A DNA stretch of 52,280 bases from UBA9619 sp964630665 (GTDB lineage Bacteria > Pseudomonadota > Gammaproteobacteria > Arenicellales > UBA868). The stretch lies in assembly GCA_964630665.1 (NCBI GenBank), contig CAZVVN010000016.1, positions 1-52,280 of the forward strand. Direction: 5' to 3'. This document shows, piece by piece, positions 1 to 8,587 of this stretch (within the stretch, counting starts at the first letter, position 1; every line of letters starts with the position of its first letter). The notes below the pieces were generated by a model. It worked only from the letters and a program-made list of their open reading frames with translations. It did no database searches and had not been told where the DNA came from. The position numbers and the translations under genes were made by a program.

Positions 1-136
1 CACATGTCATGTCGCTGTAGCGGCTCATGGTTTGTCTCTGGGCTGATATAACAGTTGTCCGGGGTGGGTACTGTATCGCAACATCCGGCCGGCTAGAATA
101 GCCTACCGTTTCAGCACCCGGACCAGCGCCGCCACC

Positions 137-655
137 GTGAAAGACCAGCACAGCGAATCCAGTTCCAGCGACGCCGCCAGCGCGACTCTGACTGCACTGG
201 CCGGCTTCGGAATCGAACACGAAGTACTCGACTGCGATCCGGAACTTGCCGACACGACTGTATTCTGTGAGCACTATGGTATCCCGTTGTCGGTCTCGGC
301 CAACGTCATCGTCGCCGCTGGCAAGTCGAACCCCAGGCAGTATGCAGCCTGCGTGCTGCTTGCCTCCACGCGTCTGGATGTCAACAAAAGCGTGCGTAAG
401 AGGATGGGCGTGAAGAAGTGTTCGTTTGCCTCTGCCGAGGAGACCCGGGTGCTGACCGGCATGGAGATCGGCGGTGTTACTGCCCTGGGCCTACCCGCGT
501 CGCTGCCGTTGTGGGTGGACAGCCGGGTGATGCAGCCGGACTACGTGATCCTCGGCGGTGGCAGCCGCTCGATCAAGATCAAGGTCTCACCGGCAGTCTT
601 TAACCTGACACCCAACACCACGATCATCGAAGGGCTCGCCGTCGAACCAGGCTGA
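137..655 (+). CDS. YbaK/EbsC-family aminoacyl-tRNA deacylase
   Basis: The 172-residue protein matches the YbaK/ProX-like editing domain over almost its whole length. Visible marks are a Lys followed by a hydrophobic strand (residues 56-80, with KSNPRQYAACVLLA), a SFASAEE segment, GMEIGGVTALGL and a C-terminal GGGSRSIKIKVSP strand. Family members hydrolyse mischarged tRNA such as Cys-tRNA(Pro) in the cytosol; substrate specificity cannot be read here. The start is GTG with no strong Shine-Dalgarno. The gene is monocistronic and converges on the M48 protease gene with a 17-base gap. The 136 bases upstream hold only a weak TAGAAT -10-like hexamer at 94-99. Confidence 0.85.
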   Translation: MKDQHSESSSSDAASATLTALAGFGIEHEVLDCDPELADTTVFCEHYGIPLSVSANVIVAAGKSNPRQYAACVLLASTRLDVNKSVRKRMGVKKCSFASAEETRVLTGMEIGGVTALGLPASLPLWVDSRVMQPDYVILGGGSRSIKIKVSPAVFNLTPNTTIIEGLAVEPG

Positions 656-672
656 GCGGGTCGCGGCCAGGA

Positions 673-2772
673 TCAACCGGTTAGCGGGTTCTGCCCCAGT
701 ACAACGGGCGGTACCGGACAGTCGAGAATGTCGGCAAAAGCACGCAGCAGTTCTATTTCCTCCACCACCACCTGGTCATCGGCAACCACACAGGCAACAC
801 AGGCCTGAAGAAAGCCCTGTTTCGCCGTCGGCTTCAACCCGGCAAGCGCATCGAGGGCCTGGCCCAACTCATCGAGCGAGGCCGGCTTTGCCGGCAGTGC
901 CTGTCGGTCGACCCCACTCAGGCCCGCCGAGTCGAGGGCCTCTTTCAGGGCACTGTTTGCCGCATCTGGAGTGGCGGCACCACTGTGGGCCAGAAACGAG
1001 AGCACCGTCAGGCACGGGCCTGACAGTTGCCGTAATGACTTCATGGTCGGGGTCCTGGCGCTGGGTCGGACAAACGCCGAGTCGAGGTGATGGATGAGGA
1101 TCCTGTGTAGCGCCCACTCGAAAACCTGGATGTCGCTGTCAATCGACACCAGCTTGACGAGGTTCTGACGGAAACGCGTGAACTGCGCCAGTGACATACT
1201 GCGCAGGGCCGGCAGGGCCAGGTCCACCAACGGCAGGCGGTCGGTCTGTTTCAGGCCGGGTACCACGCGTAGAAAATCGAGGGTCAGGTCATGGATACCC
1301 TGATCACCGTGTTCTTTGAGATGGGCGAATTGTGCTTCATGCCACTGCCGGTCCGACTGCGCGACGATCAGGGCATAGATGATGGCCCGCGCCGAATACG
1401 GATCGCGTACCCCTTCGAGCAGGTGGTCGGGCAGTGTGTCGATCAGACCTTTTGCGTAACCAAGCCGGGCCACATCCATCTGGCCGGCCTCGTTCAACAA
1501 AGCCAGTGCTGCTGTCGCTGCGATGCTGGCGGTCACAGGAGCGGCAGGTCCGTCCGGGTCACTATCGGCATCCGCTGTCGGTTTGCCTGGCGACGGGAAC
1601 TGCCCGTCCCAGCCCGGGTCGATCCGCCTGATACGGTCTTTGAGCGGCGGATGGGTTGCGAACGAGAACCGAGACGGGGCGAATACCTGGGCAAAAAAAC
1701 TGTGGCTGATCTGCTCAGCAGCCGGATCAGCCACAATCGACTGCTCCGAATTCCCGCCGATTCTTTTCAGCGCCCCGGCGATTCCCTGCGGGTCGCGGGT
1801 GAACTGCACGGCTGAGGCGTCAGCCAGAAACTCGCGCTGCCGGCTGATACCGGCCTTGATCAGGCTGCCGAAGAAAAAGCCGGCCCAGCCGGTGATAAAC
1901 AGCCCCAACCCGGCAAACACGACTGCTCCGGCCTTGCGCCCGCGGGCCCGCATCAGCATCCGGCCGAAAAGACTGATCAACAGGATTCCGTGTAACAGCC
2001 CGGTGACCCGCATGTTGAGCCGCATGTCACCGTTCAGGATGTGGCTGAACTCATGCGCAGTCACACCCTGGAGTTCAGTCCGGCTGAGTGACTTCATCGC
2101 CCCGCGGGTAAGCCCGATGACCGCATCGGACGGGCTGTAACCCGCCGCAAAAGCGTTGATTCCGGACTCCGGCAGAACGTAGACCTGTGGCGCAGGCGTG
2201 CCGGAGGCAATCGCCATCTCTTCGACCACGTTCAACGTCCTGCGCTGTAAAGGGTCCTTCGAATCCGGTGACAGTGCCTCACCGCCGAGGGCCTCGGCAA
2301 CCACCCGGCCGCCGCCTGACAGCACCAGCAGCTTGTAAAGGCTGCCGGCAATGATCAGCACCAGAATCACCCCGCTAGTCGTGATGAACAACTCCCAGCT
2401 CTGCGCCCAGGGAACAGTCGTGCGGTACACCGAGAAAACCTCGTGGCGGTACATCCACAGCACCCAGAACACCAGCAAGTTAGAAATGACGGGGACCACG
2501 TATCCCCCACCGGCCAGTACCAGGATCTGGTAAAGGCTACCCGTAATGAGCAGCGTCAGAACCACTGCGATCGCGATGCTGAAAAGCTCCCAGTTCTGCG
2601 TCGAGGAAACAGTTGCGTGGTACAGGGAGGGCACCTCATGGCGGTACATCCACAACACCGCACTCACCAGCAGGTAGGAGACGACCACCAGCACTACGAT
2701 GGCCAGGCCGAACAGTACGACCAGGCGCGAGGTGCTTCTCCGCGCCGCATCCTGGGCCTGGAAGAAATTCAT
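673..2772 (-). CDS. M48-family membrane zinc metalloprotease (HtpX/Ste24-like) with duplicated N-terminal membrane module
   Basis: This is a 699-residue integral-membrane protease. The catalytic zinc motif HEFSH is at residues 240-244, and the third ligand Glu is in the RQREFLADA helix near residue 314. Hydrophobic helices occupy residues 17-40, 62-85, 93-106, 127-150 and about 258-305. The C-terminal ~300 residues form a soluble helical domain with a DUF533/TerB-like look. Residues 39-90 and 104-155 are two copies of one segment (VLWMYRHEV ... GSLY.LVL.GGG), so the N-terminal membrane hairpin is duplicated. The gene sits 6 bases after lemA; LemA-M48 pairing is common and suggests membrane-protein quality control. 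Confidence 0.88.
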   Translation of the reverse strand: MNFFQAQDAARRSTSRLVVLFGLAIVVLVVVSYLLVSAVLWMYRHEVPSLYHATVSSTQNWELFSIAIAVVLTLLITGSLYQILVLAGGGYVVPVISNLLVFWVLWMYRHEVFSVYRTTVPWAQSWELFITTSGVILVLIIAGSLYKLLVLSGGGRVVAEALGGEALSPDSKDPLQRRTLNVVEEMAIASGTPAPQVYVLPESGINAFAAGYSPSDAVIGLTRGAMKSLSRTELQGVTAHEFSHILNGDMRLNMRVTGLLHGILLISLFGRMLMRARGRKAGAVVFAGLGLFITGWAGFFFGSLIKAGISRQREFLADASAVQFTRDPQGIAGALKRIGGNSEQSIVADPAAEQISHSFFAQVFAPSRFSFATHPPLKDRIRRIDPGWDGQFPSPGKPTADADSDPDGPAAPVTASIAATAALALLNEAGQMDVARLGYAKGLIDTLPDHLLEGVRDPYSARAIIYALIVAQSDRQWHEAQFAHLKEHGDQGIHDLTLDFLRVVPGLKQTDRLPLVDLALPALRSMSLAQFTRFRQNLVKLVSIDSDIQVFEWALHRILIHHLDSAFVRPSARTPTMKSLRQLSGPCLTVLSFLAHSGAATPDAANSALKEALDSAGLSGVDRQALPAKPASLDELGQALDALAGLKPTAKQGFLQACVACVVADDQVVVEEIELLRAFADILDCPVPPVVLGQNPLTG
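2446..2654. repeat. Direct repeat with 195-base period inside the M48 protease gene
   Basis: The 14-base string GCGGTACATCCACA occurs at 2446-2459 and again at 2641-2654, exactly 195 bases (65 codons) apart. The surrounding ~156 bases are also similar and encode the two 52-residue copies of the membrane module. This is an in-frame intragenic duplication. Confidence 0.8.
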
Positions 2773-2778
2773 TTGCCG

Positions 2779-3375
2779 TCAGAAACTGACTTTGGGCGCT
2801 TCCTGGATTGCCGCCGAATCCTCGAATTCGAGCAGCGAGGCATCCTGGCTGTGACCAAGACTGTTGGCCAGCACGTTCTGGGGGAAGCTCTGGCGGTAGG
2901 TGTTGTACTCCATCACCTGGTCATTGAAACTCTGACGGGCGAATGCCACCTTGTTCTCGGTGGTGGTCAGTTCCTCGCTGAGCTGCATCATGTTCTCGTT
3001 CGCCTTCAGATCGGGATAGGCTTCCATGACCACGTTCAGTTTGCCCAGCGCACCACTGAGCACTCCCTCGGCGCCGGCAAGATCGGTCATCGCCGCTGCA
3101 CTGCCGGGACTCTTGGCCGCAACATCGAGCAGCTTCGCCGCGGCGTTACGGGCCTCGGTGACAGCTTCGAGCGTTTCGCGCTCATGACTCAGGTAGCCCT
3201 TGGCCGTTTCGATCAGGTTGGGGATCAGATCGTAGCGGCGCTTGAGCTGCACCTCGATCTGGGCGAAGGCGTTCTGATAGCGGTTTTTCAGGGTCACCAG
3301 CTGGTTGAAAATCCTGATGAGGTAAGAAATCACCAGCCCGATGATGACGATGATAACGATTGTCGACGTGTCCAT
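2779..3375 (-). CDS. lemA: LemA family protein
   Basis: The 198-residue protein has one N-terminal transmembrane helix (about residues 3-22) followed by the LemA helical domain. The hallmark is NRYQNAFAQIEVQLKRRYDLIPNLIETAKGY. The C terminus contains FPQNVLANSLG, matching the family's YNxxxxxFPxN pattern. The ATG at 3375 was preferred over upstream in-frame codons because GGGAG lies 6-7 bases before it and the membrane helix follows at once. It is the first gene of a two-gene operon with the M48 protease. The molecular role of LemA is not firmly known; it probably partners or is processed by the protease. Confidence 0.92.
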   Translation of the reverse strand: MDTSTIVIIVIIGLVISYLIRIFNQLVTLKNRYQNAFAQIEVQLKRRYDLIPNLIETAKGYLSHERETLEAVTEARNAAAKLLDVAAKSPGSAAAMTDLAGAEGVLSGALGKLNVVMEAYPDLKANENMMQLSEELTTTENKVAFARQSFNDQVMEYNTYRQSFPQNVLANSLGHSQDASLLEFEDSAAIQEAPKVSF

Positions 3376-3521
3376 GGCCTGCTCCCGATTGATGGCTCCC
3401 AGCGAGATTCCCGATGTTTTCCGGCAGGACCGCTGGTACGTCCTGAAAAGTGACTTCACGATTCTGGCAGTAACCTGCACCAAAAAAAAGCAGGCAGACA
3501 GCACCCTAACAGAGCCGGCTC

Positions 3522-3713
3522 ATGATGCTTGAGACACACAAAGCCCAATGCCCGTACTGCGGTGAAATTATTCAAGTGCTGGTGGATACATCTACCGGCA
3601 CCGACCGGTACTGGGAGGACTGCCAGGTCTGCTACCGACCCATGGCCGTTGCCCTGGTGGTCGACCCGGACGGAGAGGTCGTTAAACTGGTTGTGCAGCG
3701 CGAAGACGACTGA
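3522..3713 (+). CDS. CPXCG-motif cysteine-rich small protein
   Basis: This 63-residue protein has a CPYCGE motif at residues 10-15 and a second CQVC pair near residue 37. It thus resembles a zinc-ribbon protein of the CPXCG family that is widespread in gammaproteobacteria. Two consecutive ATG codons (3522 and 3525) could serve as start. No function is established for the family. It lies divergent from lemA with about 145 bases between the chosen starts. Confidence 0.82.
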   Translation: MMLETHKAQCPYCGEIIQVLVDTSTGTDRYWEDCQVCYRPMAVALVVDPDGEVVKLVVQREDD

Positions 3714-3725
3714 CCCTCGGTCCCC

Positions 3726-4172
3726 TCAGGTCGACTCACCGGCCAGCCTGACCAGCACGCAGCCACCAATCAGCCACTGGCCGCCCGGCTGTTGTGACAT
3801 CTGATACAGGGCCATCCAGCGCCGCCCGCCGAGGCCCTCTACCAGAACCCGATAAACAGGCGGCTCGGTGCCCTGAACAAGACCCAGGAACGTCACGCCC
3901 CGCGGCGCAAGCAGCGCTGCGTAGCCTTCTCTGACCATGCCCATGAAGACCTCGGTGGTGGGAAAGATCGAACGGATCTTCGGTGACGCTTGGGCATAGG
4001 CGGTCTCGGCATCGCCGTTGCCGAACGCCGTCAACTGAGTCTCAATGACGGCCCGCATCACAGCTTCGCCGGTACTGCCCGCCGCGACGGGCCCAACCTG
4101 CAGGGCCAGAGCCAGGACCGTGTTGCGCAATACTCCGACCAGCTTGTCTGGGTTCGACAGCAGCATTAACAA
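3726..4172 (-). CDS. DUF4864 domain protein, probably exported
   Basis: The protein has 148 residues. A hydrophobic N-terminal stretch (residues 12-31, ending around VAAGS) looks like a signal peptide or anchor. The rest matches DUF4864: a helix AVIETQLTAFGNGDAETAYAQASP, then MVREGYAALL, and a terminal WMALYQMSQQPGGQWLIGGCVLV strand pair. The fold resembles the SnoaL/NTF2-like cone. Function is unknown. It converges on the CPXCG gene with a 12-base gap. Confidence 0.8.
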   Translation of the reverse strand: MLMLLSNPDKLVGVLRNTVLALALQVGPVAAGSTGEAVMRAVIETQLTAFGNGDAETAYAQASPKIRSIFPTTEVFMGMVREGYAALLAPRGVTFLGLVQGTEPPVYRVLVEGLGGRRWMALYQMSQQPGGQWLIGGCVLVRLAGEST

Positions 4173-4211
4173 GGCATCCGACCCGGTCGTGGTGTTTACG
4201 GCCGGGCCGGG

Positions 4212-4553
4212 TCAGTTCGGCTTGTCAGGCATCAGGTGGGCGTAGGGCAGTGTCTCGAAAGCTTCCCGGTAATCCCGCATATTTTCATCCAGCATGCTCT
4301 GGTATTGGCCACGGAAATATTCAGCGGCCCGCTCACGGTCAGCATCGTAGGCTGTTATATCTTTTGCATGCGAGGCGACCACAAAGGCATTGAAGCGGGC
4401 CGCCGCGTAGAGCAGTGCAAGGCTGACGTTCTCACGGTTGACCCGCTCGGCCTGGCCATTGGCGAGATCGATAAATTTATCCGCAACCTCACGGAACTGC
4501 TGATCGATCTCTTCCTCGCTCAGATGGTCCTCGGCTTCGTCCTGATCGCTCAT
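4212..4553 (-). CDS. DUF3144 family protein
   Basis: This 113-residue acidic protein fits DUF3144 through the core FREVADKFIDLANGQAERV...VSLALLYAAARFNAFVVAS and the tail FRGQYQSMLDENMRDYREAF. The family is small, cytosolic, helical and of unknown function, and common in gammaproteobacteria. The start ATG follows an AAAGGGGGAAAAG stretch that can act as a ribosome-binding site. It is probably a single-gene unit; an inverted repeat lies about 117 bases upstream. Confidence 0.83.
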   Translation of the reverse strand: MSDQDEAEDHLSEEEIDQQFREVADKFIDLANGQAERVNRENVSLALLYAAARFNAFVVASHAKDITAYDADRERAAEYFRGQYQSMLDENMRDYREAFETLPYAHLMPDKPN

Positions 4554-4669
4554 CTTTTCCCCCTTTGCACCACGTTCAACACCTGCTCATCATTCTAGCC
4601 AGATAAGGCAATCCGTACCGCTCCGCCTGTGATCGGGCCACGGTATCGGATGATCGGCTCGGGGAGATA

Positions 4670-4686
4670 CTTTACGCGGGGTAAAG
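4670..4686. promoter_or_regulatory. Inverted repeat CTTTAC-N5-GTAAAG, operator-like
   Basis: A perfect 6-base inverted repeat with a 5-base spacer lies in the 175-base gap between the desaturase and DUF3144 genes, both on the minus strand. No T-tract follows on either strand, so it does not look like an intrinsic terminator. It could be a protein-binding site for the DUF3144 promoter, but chance is not excluded. Confidence 0.25.
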
Positions 4687-4728
4687 ACAAGGCGAAACCC
4701 GGGAAACGATATAGGCCGCGGGTGCGAT

Positions 4729-5637
4729 TCAGCCGGCTCGTTCTCTAATATCGCGCACTAACTGGCGGTTGAATGCCAGGTAACCCGGGGTCAGGGTATG
4801 GATACGGTTCCGGAACAGCGTGTGCGCCTTCGGTAGTGCATGAAATGGCAACGCCATGCAGGCGTGGTGTTCGGCATGATACGGCATGTTCCAGGCAAGA
4901 AACCGCACCGCAGCCGAAGTGATGGTGGTGCGGCTGTTGCGCAGCATGTCCGGGACCAGGGGGCATCCAGTGTGCTCGGCCAGCAGGTACAGCCGCAATA
5001 CGGGTTGGCCGAGCAGCACCGGTATCAGCCAGAAAGTGACCGCGGCGGCGCTCTGGAATCCGATCGAAAGGAGCGCGATCAGCAGGTAAGCGGTGAGGTA
5101 GGCGCGCGCTTCACGGATGACCGGCAGCGTGGCACGCTCAACGATGTACGGTGCACTCACGTAGCCGAAGGCATGGCGAATCAGAGTGACCACCGCATCC
5201 CGCCAGTAGGGCAGACCCGAGACGTGAGTCAGGTACTGCCCTGCTGAGGCGATCTTCTTATCGGTCAGCTCAGGATCGCGGCCCTCAATCTGAGTGTACC
5301 GGTGGTGGTGCAGGTGAAACGCTCGGAACCAGCGGGGCGGTAACAGTAGAATGAATCCGGCCAGGGTTGCAACAGTGTCGTTGAGAAATCGGCTTCTGAA
5401 TGCCGTGCGGTGAATGGTCTCGTGCAACGGCGCGAAGAGAAATATGACCACCATGCCAAGCACGAATGACGCCGGCAGGTAGAGCGCGCTGCCGGCAGAC
5501 TGGTACACCAGCACTGTGGCTGCTGCGATGAGCAGCAGGTGACCAGCCAGGTGCTTGAGACCCCTGGTGTCTGAACGGGGGTACAGCTGTTTTAGGGCCC
5601 GACGCTCATCTTCGCTGAGTTCGACGAACTCGTCCAT
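4729..5637 (-). CDS. Membrane fatty-acid desaturase family protein
   Basis: The 302-residue protein has all three histidine clusters of the di-iron membrane desaturase/hydroxylase superfamily: HETIH at 72-76, HLHHH at 108-112, and HAEHH at 254-258, plus a supporting His at 222. Four hydrophobic helices (about 31-69, 86-100, 180-198, 201-220) place it in the inner membrane. The reaction is O2-dependent desaturation or hydroxylation of an acyl chain or a carotenoid; the substrate cannot be told. It lies 27 bases downstream of a small conserved gene on the same strand. Confidence 0.85.
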   Translation of the reverse strand: MDEFVELSEDERRALKQLYPRSDTRGLKHLAGHLLLIAAATVLVYQSAGSALYLPASFVLGMVVIFLFAPLHETIHRTAFRSRFLNDTVATLAGFILLLPPRWFRAFHLHHHRYTQIEGRDPELTDKKIASAGQYLTHVSGLPYWRDAVVTLIRHAFGYVSAPYIVERATLPVIREARAYLTAYLLIALLSIGFQSAAAVTFWLIPVLLGQPVLRLYLLAEHTGCPLVPDMLRNSRTTITSAAVRFLAWNMPYHAEHHACMALPFHALPKAHTLFRNRIHTLTPGYLAFNRQLVRDIRERAG

Positions 5638-5664
5638 TCGTGGGGGGCGTTGCAGTTCGCCGCT

Positions 5665-5961
5665 TCAGCCAGCCGCCGGCACTGAAAACCGGGTTTTACC
5701 GTTGAATATCTCCACCGAGTCGCCTTCGACCAGGCCGTCCCGGATCAACTCGCTAAACACATGGTTGGCCACCACGGTCGCTGATTCCATGGCCTCCCGA
5801 CTCGAGTAACAGGCAATCACCATGGCCGTGCCTTCGCCATCTTCGATGATGTCGATGAAACGTGCGCCGGCCGATTCCAGGCGCTCGCGATGGAGCTTGA
5901 CTGCACTGATGGCTGCCTCGACATCCGGGACCCTGCAGCGCGTAATCCGGTAACACGTCAT
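5665..5961 (-). CDS. Small alpha/beta-barrel-like protein, function unknown
   Basis: This 98-residue protein shows a beta-alpha-beta pattern (MTCYRITRCRV; helix to residue 33; ARFIDIIEDGEGTAMVIACYSSREAMESATVVANHVFSELI) typical of dimeric ferredoxin-like barrels such as the ABM fold. That assignment is by eye only. ATG at 5961 is preferred over the adjacent in-frame GTG at 5964 because AGGAG lies about 9 bases upstream. It may be cotranscribed with the desaturase. Confidence 0.65.
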   Translation of the reverse strand: MTCYRITRCRVPDVEAAISAVKLHRERLESAGARFIDIIEDGEGTAMVIACYSSREAMESATVVANHVFSELIRDGLVEGDSVEIFNGKTRFSVPAAG

Positions 5962-6015
5962 CACTGTTGCTCCTTGCCTGGTCGGCGCGAGGTTAACCGA
6001 CTGGGGCGTGCACGG

Positions 6016-6378
6016 CTAGGGCCGATCGAATTTCGGCACATCGCACTCGACACGGATCGGCTCCGGGATCTCACCGAGTTCGTCCAAAATCCGGTTGCAC
6101 GCCCGGATCGTGCAGTCGTGGTGATCAGCCAAGGCAACGGTCCAGTTGCTGCCACTGACGTCGTACCCCTTGAGTACCAGGCAGGTCCAACGGTACTGCT
6201 TGACCCGGCAGAGCAAATCGGCAGCCTCACTGTCGGCTTCCTTTTCGCTCCCGCACTCCGGTACCTCAGCCAGTACCGGCACGGCAAAAAAGGCCAATAC
6301 GAGCACGATACTGCGCAACAGCCATGCCCGACAGCCGGCGGCAACCACCCATCTGATCAGTCGGTTACCGCTGTCCAT
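6016..6378 (-). CDS. Putative secreted cysteine-containing protein, unknown
   Basis: From the ATG at 6378 this gives 120 residues. A twin-basic N region is followed by a hydrophobic core (RSIVLVLAFFAVPVLA) and a likely signal-peptidase site before EVPECG. The mature part has six Cys residues (ECG, LLC, WTC, HDC, RAC, VEC), which suggests periplasmic disulfides; dsbB lies just beyond on the opposite strand. An upstream in-frame start at 6441 would add 21 residues of unlikely sequence. I do not recognise a family. Confidence 0.55.
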   Translation of the reverse strand: MDSGNRLIRWVVAAGCRAWLLRSIVLVLAFFAVPVLAEVPECGSEKEADSEAADLLCRVKQYRWTCLVLKGYDVSGSNWTVALADHHDCTIRACNRILDELGEIPEPIRVECDVPKFDRP

Positions 6379-6498
6379 GCCATCAGCGCTCAAATCTACG
6401 ATCCCTGCGTGAAACGCTTCACGCACACGTCCGCCGAACACCGTCTAGATGACGGAATGTTCATCAACCACAAACCAGCCATCCCGTAAAATAGCACC

Positions 6499-7017
6499 AT
6501 GGCACGTTTCACCCAATTGCTGACTTTTCGGAGCCTCAATGGCCTGGCCGTACTGGCTTGTGCCGGCCTCCTCGGATACGCCTACTGGCTGCAGTACACA
6601 CAGTTCCTGGACCCCTGCCCACTCTGTATCCTGCAGCGGGTCGCCTTTGTCGCCCTCGGCCTCACTGCTCTTGTCGCAGCCCTTCACAATCCTCTCGGCT
6701 GGGGTCGCAAAACCTACGCCCTGGTCGCAGTGTTGTTCGCCGCCGCGGGAGCAGCTATCGCCGGCCGCCACGTGTGGCTGCAGGCCCTGCCGGCCGACCA
6801 GGTGCCCGAATGCGGCCCTGGTCTCGCGTACATGCTCAACGCTTTTCCGCTGTCGCGGACCATTCGCGAGACACTGACCGGTTCCGGTGAGTGCGCCTCG
6901 GTGGACTGGACCTTCCTGGGACTGAGTATGCCCTGGTGGGTGCTCGTCTGGTTCATATTGCTCGGGGGCTTGCTGGTGCTAGCCGCCGGACTGCGGAACG
7001 GTCGCCGACTGTCCTAA
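6499..7017 (+). CDS. dsbB: Disulfide bond formation protein B
   Basis: The 172-residue quinone-coupled inner-membrane protein reoxidises DsbA. The first redox pair is CPLC (Cys40, Cys43), and the second periplasmic pair is Cys105 (ECGPGLAYML) and Cys132 (GECA). Four transmembrane helices are visible at about 14-30, 45-61, 72-88 and 145-164. Length and layout match the DsbB family. No dsbA is in the window. Its stop codon overlaps the converging iorB stop by 4 bases. Confidence 0.95.
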   Translation: MARFTQLLTFRSLNGLAVLACAGLLGYAYWLQYTQFLDPCPLCILQRVAFVALGLTALVAALHNPLGWGRKTYALVAVLFAAAGAAIAGRHVWLQALPADQVPECGPGLAYMLNAFPLSRTIRETLTGSGECASVDWTFLGLSMPWWVLVWFILLGGLLVLAAGLRNGRRLS

Positions 7018-8564
7018 GCCGATAGCCGTTCGGGGGCCGCTGTGGGAAGGTCCTCCAGTGCCTGCAGCGCATCGTCCAGCGATCTGCCGTCTGCGTCGCG
7101 AAGGGCTGCGTCGCGGAGTTGGCGGACCTGGTCGGGCCCATCAGCCCGCCCACCGAACCTCGCCGCGGCGGCCATCACGCGGTCGAACTTTGACAACGCC
7201 CGGCTGTGGGTGTCGCTGTAGCCCTTGACCAACCGGCGGCACTTGACGATTTCAACCGCCAGATCGTAATTCACCTCCAGGCCATCTAACGCTGCCTTCA
7301 GCCAGGCAGTCAGGTGCGCCTGCTCCACGCTGTGACGCAGTAGACGGCGCCGCCAGCGCCGCAGGCCAGCGACCGCATAGAGCACACTGAACCAGAACAC
7401 CGAATCGGTGCGGACCCGCCGCCCGCGGCTGACCGCCCGGTCGAGCAGTCCGAAAAGACGGGCGTTTTCTTCGACCCGCCGGCCAAGGCCCGCCGGCAGC
7501 ATGCCGCAGACTTCTTGAGCTCGGGGATGCATGAATTCGGTGATCCGGACCACGCCATCGATTCCTGCAGCACTCTCCTGTTGGATCCGGGCAAAACGGG
7601 CGGCGCGGGTCTTGAGGTCCGCAACGCGGATCACGTCGTCGTAGGCCATGGCATTGGCGACATACTTGGCAGCAGACACTGACAATGCGAAGCCGTGCCC
7701 CTCACCGCCGTGGGCGATGTCACAGCGAACGACGTCCTCAAGCCGCTCCAGGTACTCGCCTGCATAGGCCACATCCTGGAAGTCGGCCACCTTGCGGCAA
7801 CCCGCCTGGGCCGTCTCGTGCACCGCCTGTGGCAGTTCCGCGAGTCTTCGCTCCAGCTGCTGCCAGAGTTGCACCTGGGACGCCGGCCCGGTTGCAGTGG
7901 GCTGCGCAGCAGGCTTGGCCGCAGCCGGGCCGTTCGCGGAGGTCTCTTCGGTGACCGCCGTGAAAGCCGCATTGAATGCCTGCAGGCTGGGTTCTACGCC
8001 GCGACCTGAGGCCCGTACGGTGGCCTCGTAGCTCTCGCGGCTGAACGGCAGGGACGCCGATGCCGCCAGTGCACCGAACAGGCTTGCTGAAACCACACTG
8101 CCGGCCGCGACTGCGATCTGCTCCATGTCGAGTGCGATATAGCGTCTGGCCGCTGCTCTGCCGGCCGCCAGCACCGGCGCAGGGTCGGCGATGCCGTTGC
8201 CGGGAACGATCTTCTCGGACATCGCGAGCATCCGGTGGGTGGAGGTGATCAGGGTGGTGCGCTCAGGGCTGATCAGCCCGCGCATCATGGCCCGGCCGGA
8301 TTCCATCAGCTCGGCAGCGATCAGGATGTCGACGTCACCGGCCGAAGGTGCCAGCGCAAAGACCGGGGCGCGACCGGTGTCCTCGGCCATTTCAACATAA
8401 TAGATCGTCGCCCCGGTGCGCTGGGCAACGCCGGCAATGGACGTCGCTTGTGCTCGGAAACCGTTGCGCTCGGCAACCTCCACGATCCAGTTCGAGAGCA
8501 CGCCGCCACCCTGGCCTCCAACAGCAAAAACGGCGAGCTTGATGATGACTGGGGTGGCGTCCAT
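7014..8564 (-). CDS. iorB: Indolepyruvate oxidoreductase, beta/gamma-type subunit
   Basis: This 516-residue subunit starts with the 2-oxoacid:acceptor oxidoreductase gamma fold (GGQGGGVLSNWIVEVAE at residues 17-33; QRTGATIYYVEM). A C-terminal ~290-residue helical extension, after an Ala/Pro-rich linker near residue 220, is typical of the long proteobacterial form (DUF6537-like). Together with IorA it decarboxylates aryl pyruvates to aryl-acetyl-CoA using ferredoxin. It begins 23 bases after iorA, so the two are one transcription unit. Confidence 0.85.
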   Translation of the reverse strand: MDATPVIIKLAVFAVGGQGGGVLSNWIVEVAERNGFRAQATSIAGVAQRTGATIYYVEMAEDTGRAPVFALAPSAGDVDILIAAELMESGRAMMRGLISPERTTLITSTHRMLAMSEKIVPGNGIADPAPVLAAGRAAARRYIALDMEQIAVAAGSVVSASLFGALAASASLPFSRESYEATVRASGRGVEPSLQAFNAAFTAVTEETSANGPAAAKPAAQPTATGPASQVQLWQQLERRLAELPQAVHETAQAGCRKVADFQDVAYAGEYLERLEDVVRCDIAHGGEGHGFALSVSAAKYVANAMAYDDVIRVADLKTRAARFARIQQESAAGIDGVVRITEFMHPRAQEVCGMLPAGLGRRVEENARLFGLLDRAVSRGRRVRTDSVFWFSVLYAVAGLRRWRRRLLRHSVEQAHLTAWLKAALDGLEVNYDLAVEIVKCRRLVKGYSDTHSRALSKFDRVMAAAARFGGRADGPDQVRQLRDAALRDADGRSLDDALQALEDLPTAAPERLSA

Positions 8565-8587
8565 GACTGTCGGTCGATACTTAGCGC

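Noticed and set aside
2443..3453. 336-codon plus-strand frame over the M48/lemA junction
   Set aside because: Antisense to two recognisable genes; His/Gln-rich composition is typical of an antisense frame.
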